Shown in pieces: positions 5,815 through 5,840 of a stretch of DNA of 5,840 bases (within the stretch, counting starts at the first letter, position 1; every line of letters starts with the position of its first letter). The stretch is from Pseudomonadaceae bacterium UBA5811 (GTDB lineage Bacteria; Pseudomonadota; Gammaproteobacteria; Pseudomonadales; Pseudomonadaceae), in contig DIDB01000134.1 in the NCBI GenBank assembly GCA_002417905.1, positions 1 to 5,840 of the forward strand, given 5' to 3'. Position numbers and translations under genes: made by a program. A model generated the notes under the pieces. That model did no database searches. It was not told where the DNA came from and was given only the letters and a program-made list of their open reading frames with translations.

Positions 5815-5840
5815 AAATAAAAGCCCCGCCCGGATTTTTC
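5815..5840. terminator. Possible half of an intrinsic terminator cut by the window edge
   Basis: On the minus strand this reads CCGGGCGGGGC followed by TTTTATTTT, the right arm and T-tract of a rho-independent terminator. The matching left arm (GCCCCGCCC-like on the minus strand) would lie just beyond base 5840. If real, it ends the gene to the right and marks the letA operon as starting a new transcription unit. Only one arm is visible, so the call is tentative. Confidence 0.4.

Overview
The window is ordinary chromosomal DNA from a Gram-negative gammaproteobacterium. The evidence is an SSB whose key OB-fold residues sit at the Escherichia coli positions, a LetA/LetB (PqiA/PqiB) system that presupposes two membranes, and a holD-rimI pair as in E. 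coli. The psi subunit (HolD) is long and highly divergent, as described for pseudomonads, so a Pseudomonadales/Oceanospirillales-type lineage is likely. I cannot name a genus. I see no insertion sequence, phage gene, CRISPR array, tRNA or rRNA.

Layout. The left edge (1-165, + strand) carries the last 54 codons of an aldo/keto reductase. It converges on ssb (230-763, - strand), and a bidirectional hairpin terminator (177-209) lies between them. All other genes lie on the minus strand and read right to left. They are letA/pqiA N-half (5072-5719), letA/pqiA C-half (4452-5072), a six-domain MCE protein of the LetB/PqiB family (2150-4459), holD (1281-2150) and rimI (826-1284). A 62-nt gap follows, then ssb. 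All four junctions from the first LetA half to rimI overlap by 1, 8, 1 and 4 nt, so these five genes are almost certainly one translationally coupled operon. The 121 bp upstream of it (5720-5840) hold a perfect 7-bp inverted repeat and, at the very edge, what looks like half of a terminator.

How the genes fit together. The two LetA halves plus the MCE protein form a lipid-transport machine: a two-part inner-membrane component and an inner-membrane-anchored tube crossing the periplasm. The downstream half serves information processing. Psi belongs to the DNA polymerase III clamp loader, RimI acetylates ribosomal protein S18, and SSB contacts the psi partner chi through its C-terminal tip.

The most notable points are an apparent duplication of the N-terminal clamp-loader-binding motif in psi, the three-fold repeat of MCE-domain pairs, and the coupling of envelope lipid transport to replication genes. 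No wholly new system is evident.
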